Assembly (NCBI GenBank): GCA_049423065.1
Contig: JBMSQB010000144.1
Location: 1 to 5,600, forward strand
Length of the DNA stretch: 5,600 nt
Source of the DNA: SYIM01 sp041182885
Lineage (GTDB): Bacteria; Pseudomonadota; Gammaproteobacteria; Burkholderiales; Burkholderiaceae_E
Direction: 5' to 3'
Under the pieces are notes generated by a model, which saw nothing but the letters and a program-made list of their open reading frames with translations, did no database searches and had not been told where the DNA came from. Shown one piece after another: positions 5,555 to 5,600 of this stretch. Position 1 is the first letter of the stretch; every line of letters begins with the position of its first letter. The translations under genes and the position numbers were made by a program.

Positions 5555-5600
5555 GGAGGGGTGCCCGAGTGGCTAAAGGGGGCAGACTGTAAATCTGTTG
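5555..5600 (+). tRNA. tRNA-Tyr (anticodon GUA), 5' part only
   Basis: The acceptor 5' strand GGAGGGG (5555-5561), TG, a D-arm region starting CCCGAGTGGCTAAAGGGG, and a complete anticodon arm are present. The stem GCAGA/TCTGT closes the loop CTGTAAA, with anticodon GTA at 5589-5591 preceded by T and followed by A. GUA reads tyrosine codons UAU and UAC. The window ends just after the anticodon stem, so the long variable arm expected of bacterial tRNA-Tyr, the T arm and the 3' acceptor strand are not seen. Confidence 0.93.

Noticed and set aside
5322..5576. Small plus-strand open frame crossing the control region into the tRNA
   Set aside because: It runs antisense to paaA, through both promoters and into the tRNA gene, with no sign of coding selection.
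1..5600. Mobile element, CRISPR array or novel defence system
   Set aside because: I saw no transposase or integrase motifs, terminal repeats or regularly spaced repeats. The genes form a coherent, known catabolic operon apart from the MBL gene discussed above.

Overview
The window is a GC-rich bacterial segment carrying one end of an aerobic phenylacetate degradation locus. All seven protein genes lie on the minus strand and read from right to left: paaA, paaB, paaC, paaD, paaE, a TetR-family regulator, then a metallo-beta-lactamase (MBL) fold protein that runs off the left edge. A tRNA-Tyr gene starts on the plus strand at the right edge and is cut by it. The high GC content, the paaABCDE order, the TetR-type (not GntR PaaX-type) regulator and the form of the tRNA suggest a betaproteobacterium of the Rhodocyclales/Burkholderiales kind. 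That placement is inference.

Layout: 5555-5600 is the 5' part of tRNA-Tyr(GUA). 5405-5554 is a divergent control region with a tRNA promoter on the plus strand and a paaA promoter on the minus strand. The paaA promoter is overlapped by a perfect 16-bp palindrome. Then follow paaA (4415-5404), paaB (4087-4389), paaC (3244-4029), paaD (2678-3247), paaE (1554-2663), the tetR gene (901-1554) and the MBL gene (1-929). The genes are tightly packed: paaC/paaD overlap by 4 nt, paaE/tetR share one base (TGATG), and tetR/MBL overlap by 29 nt. This fits a single operon read from the promoter near 5442-5471. No gap between genes exceeds 150 bases.

How they work together: PaaA, PaaB, PaaC and PaaE form the phenylacetyl-CoA 1,2-epoxidase. 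PaaA is the diiron oxygenase subunit, PaaC its structural partner, PaaB a small bridging subunit, and PaaE an FAD/[2Fe-2S] reductase that feeds electrons from NADPH. PaaD is an iron-sulfur maturation factor of the SufT/MIP18 type. The TetR protein is the natural candidate to bind the palindrome over the paaA promoter and repress its own operon until a pathway intermediate (phenylacetyl-CoA in related systems) releases it.

The core is a known system. The part worth a second look is the MBL-fold protein at the end. It is translationally linked to the regulator and not part of the textbook pathway. It keeps the first-site histidines but has lost the usual second-metal ligands. The other pathway genes (paaG, H, I, J, K, Z) are not in this window.
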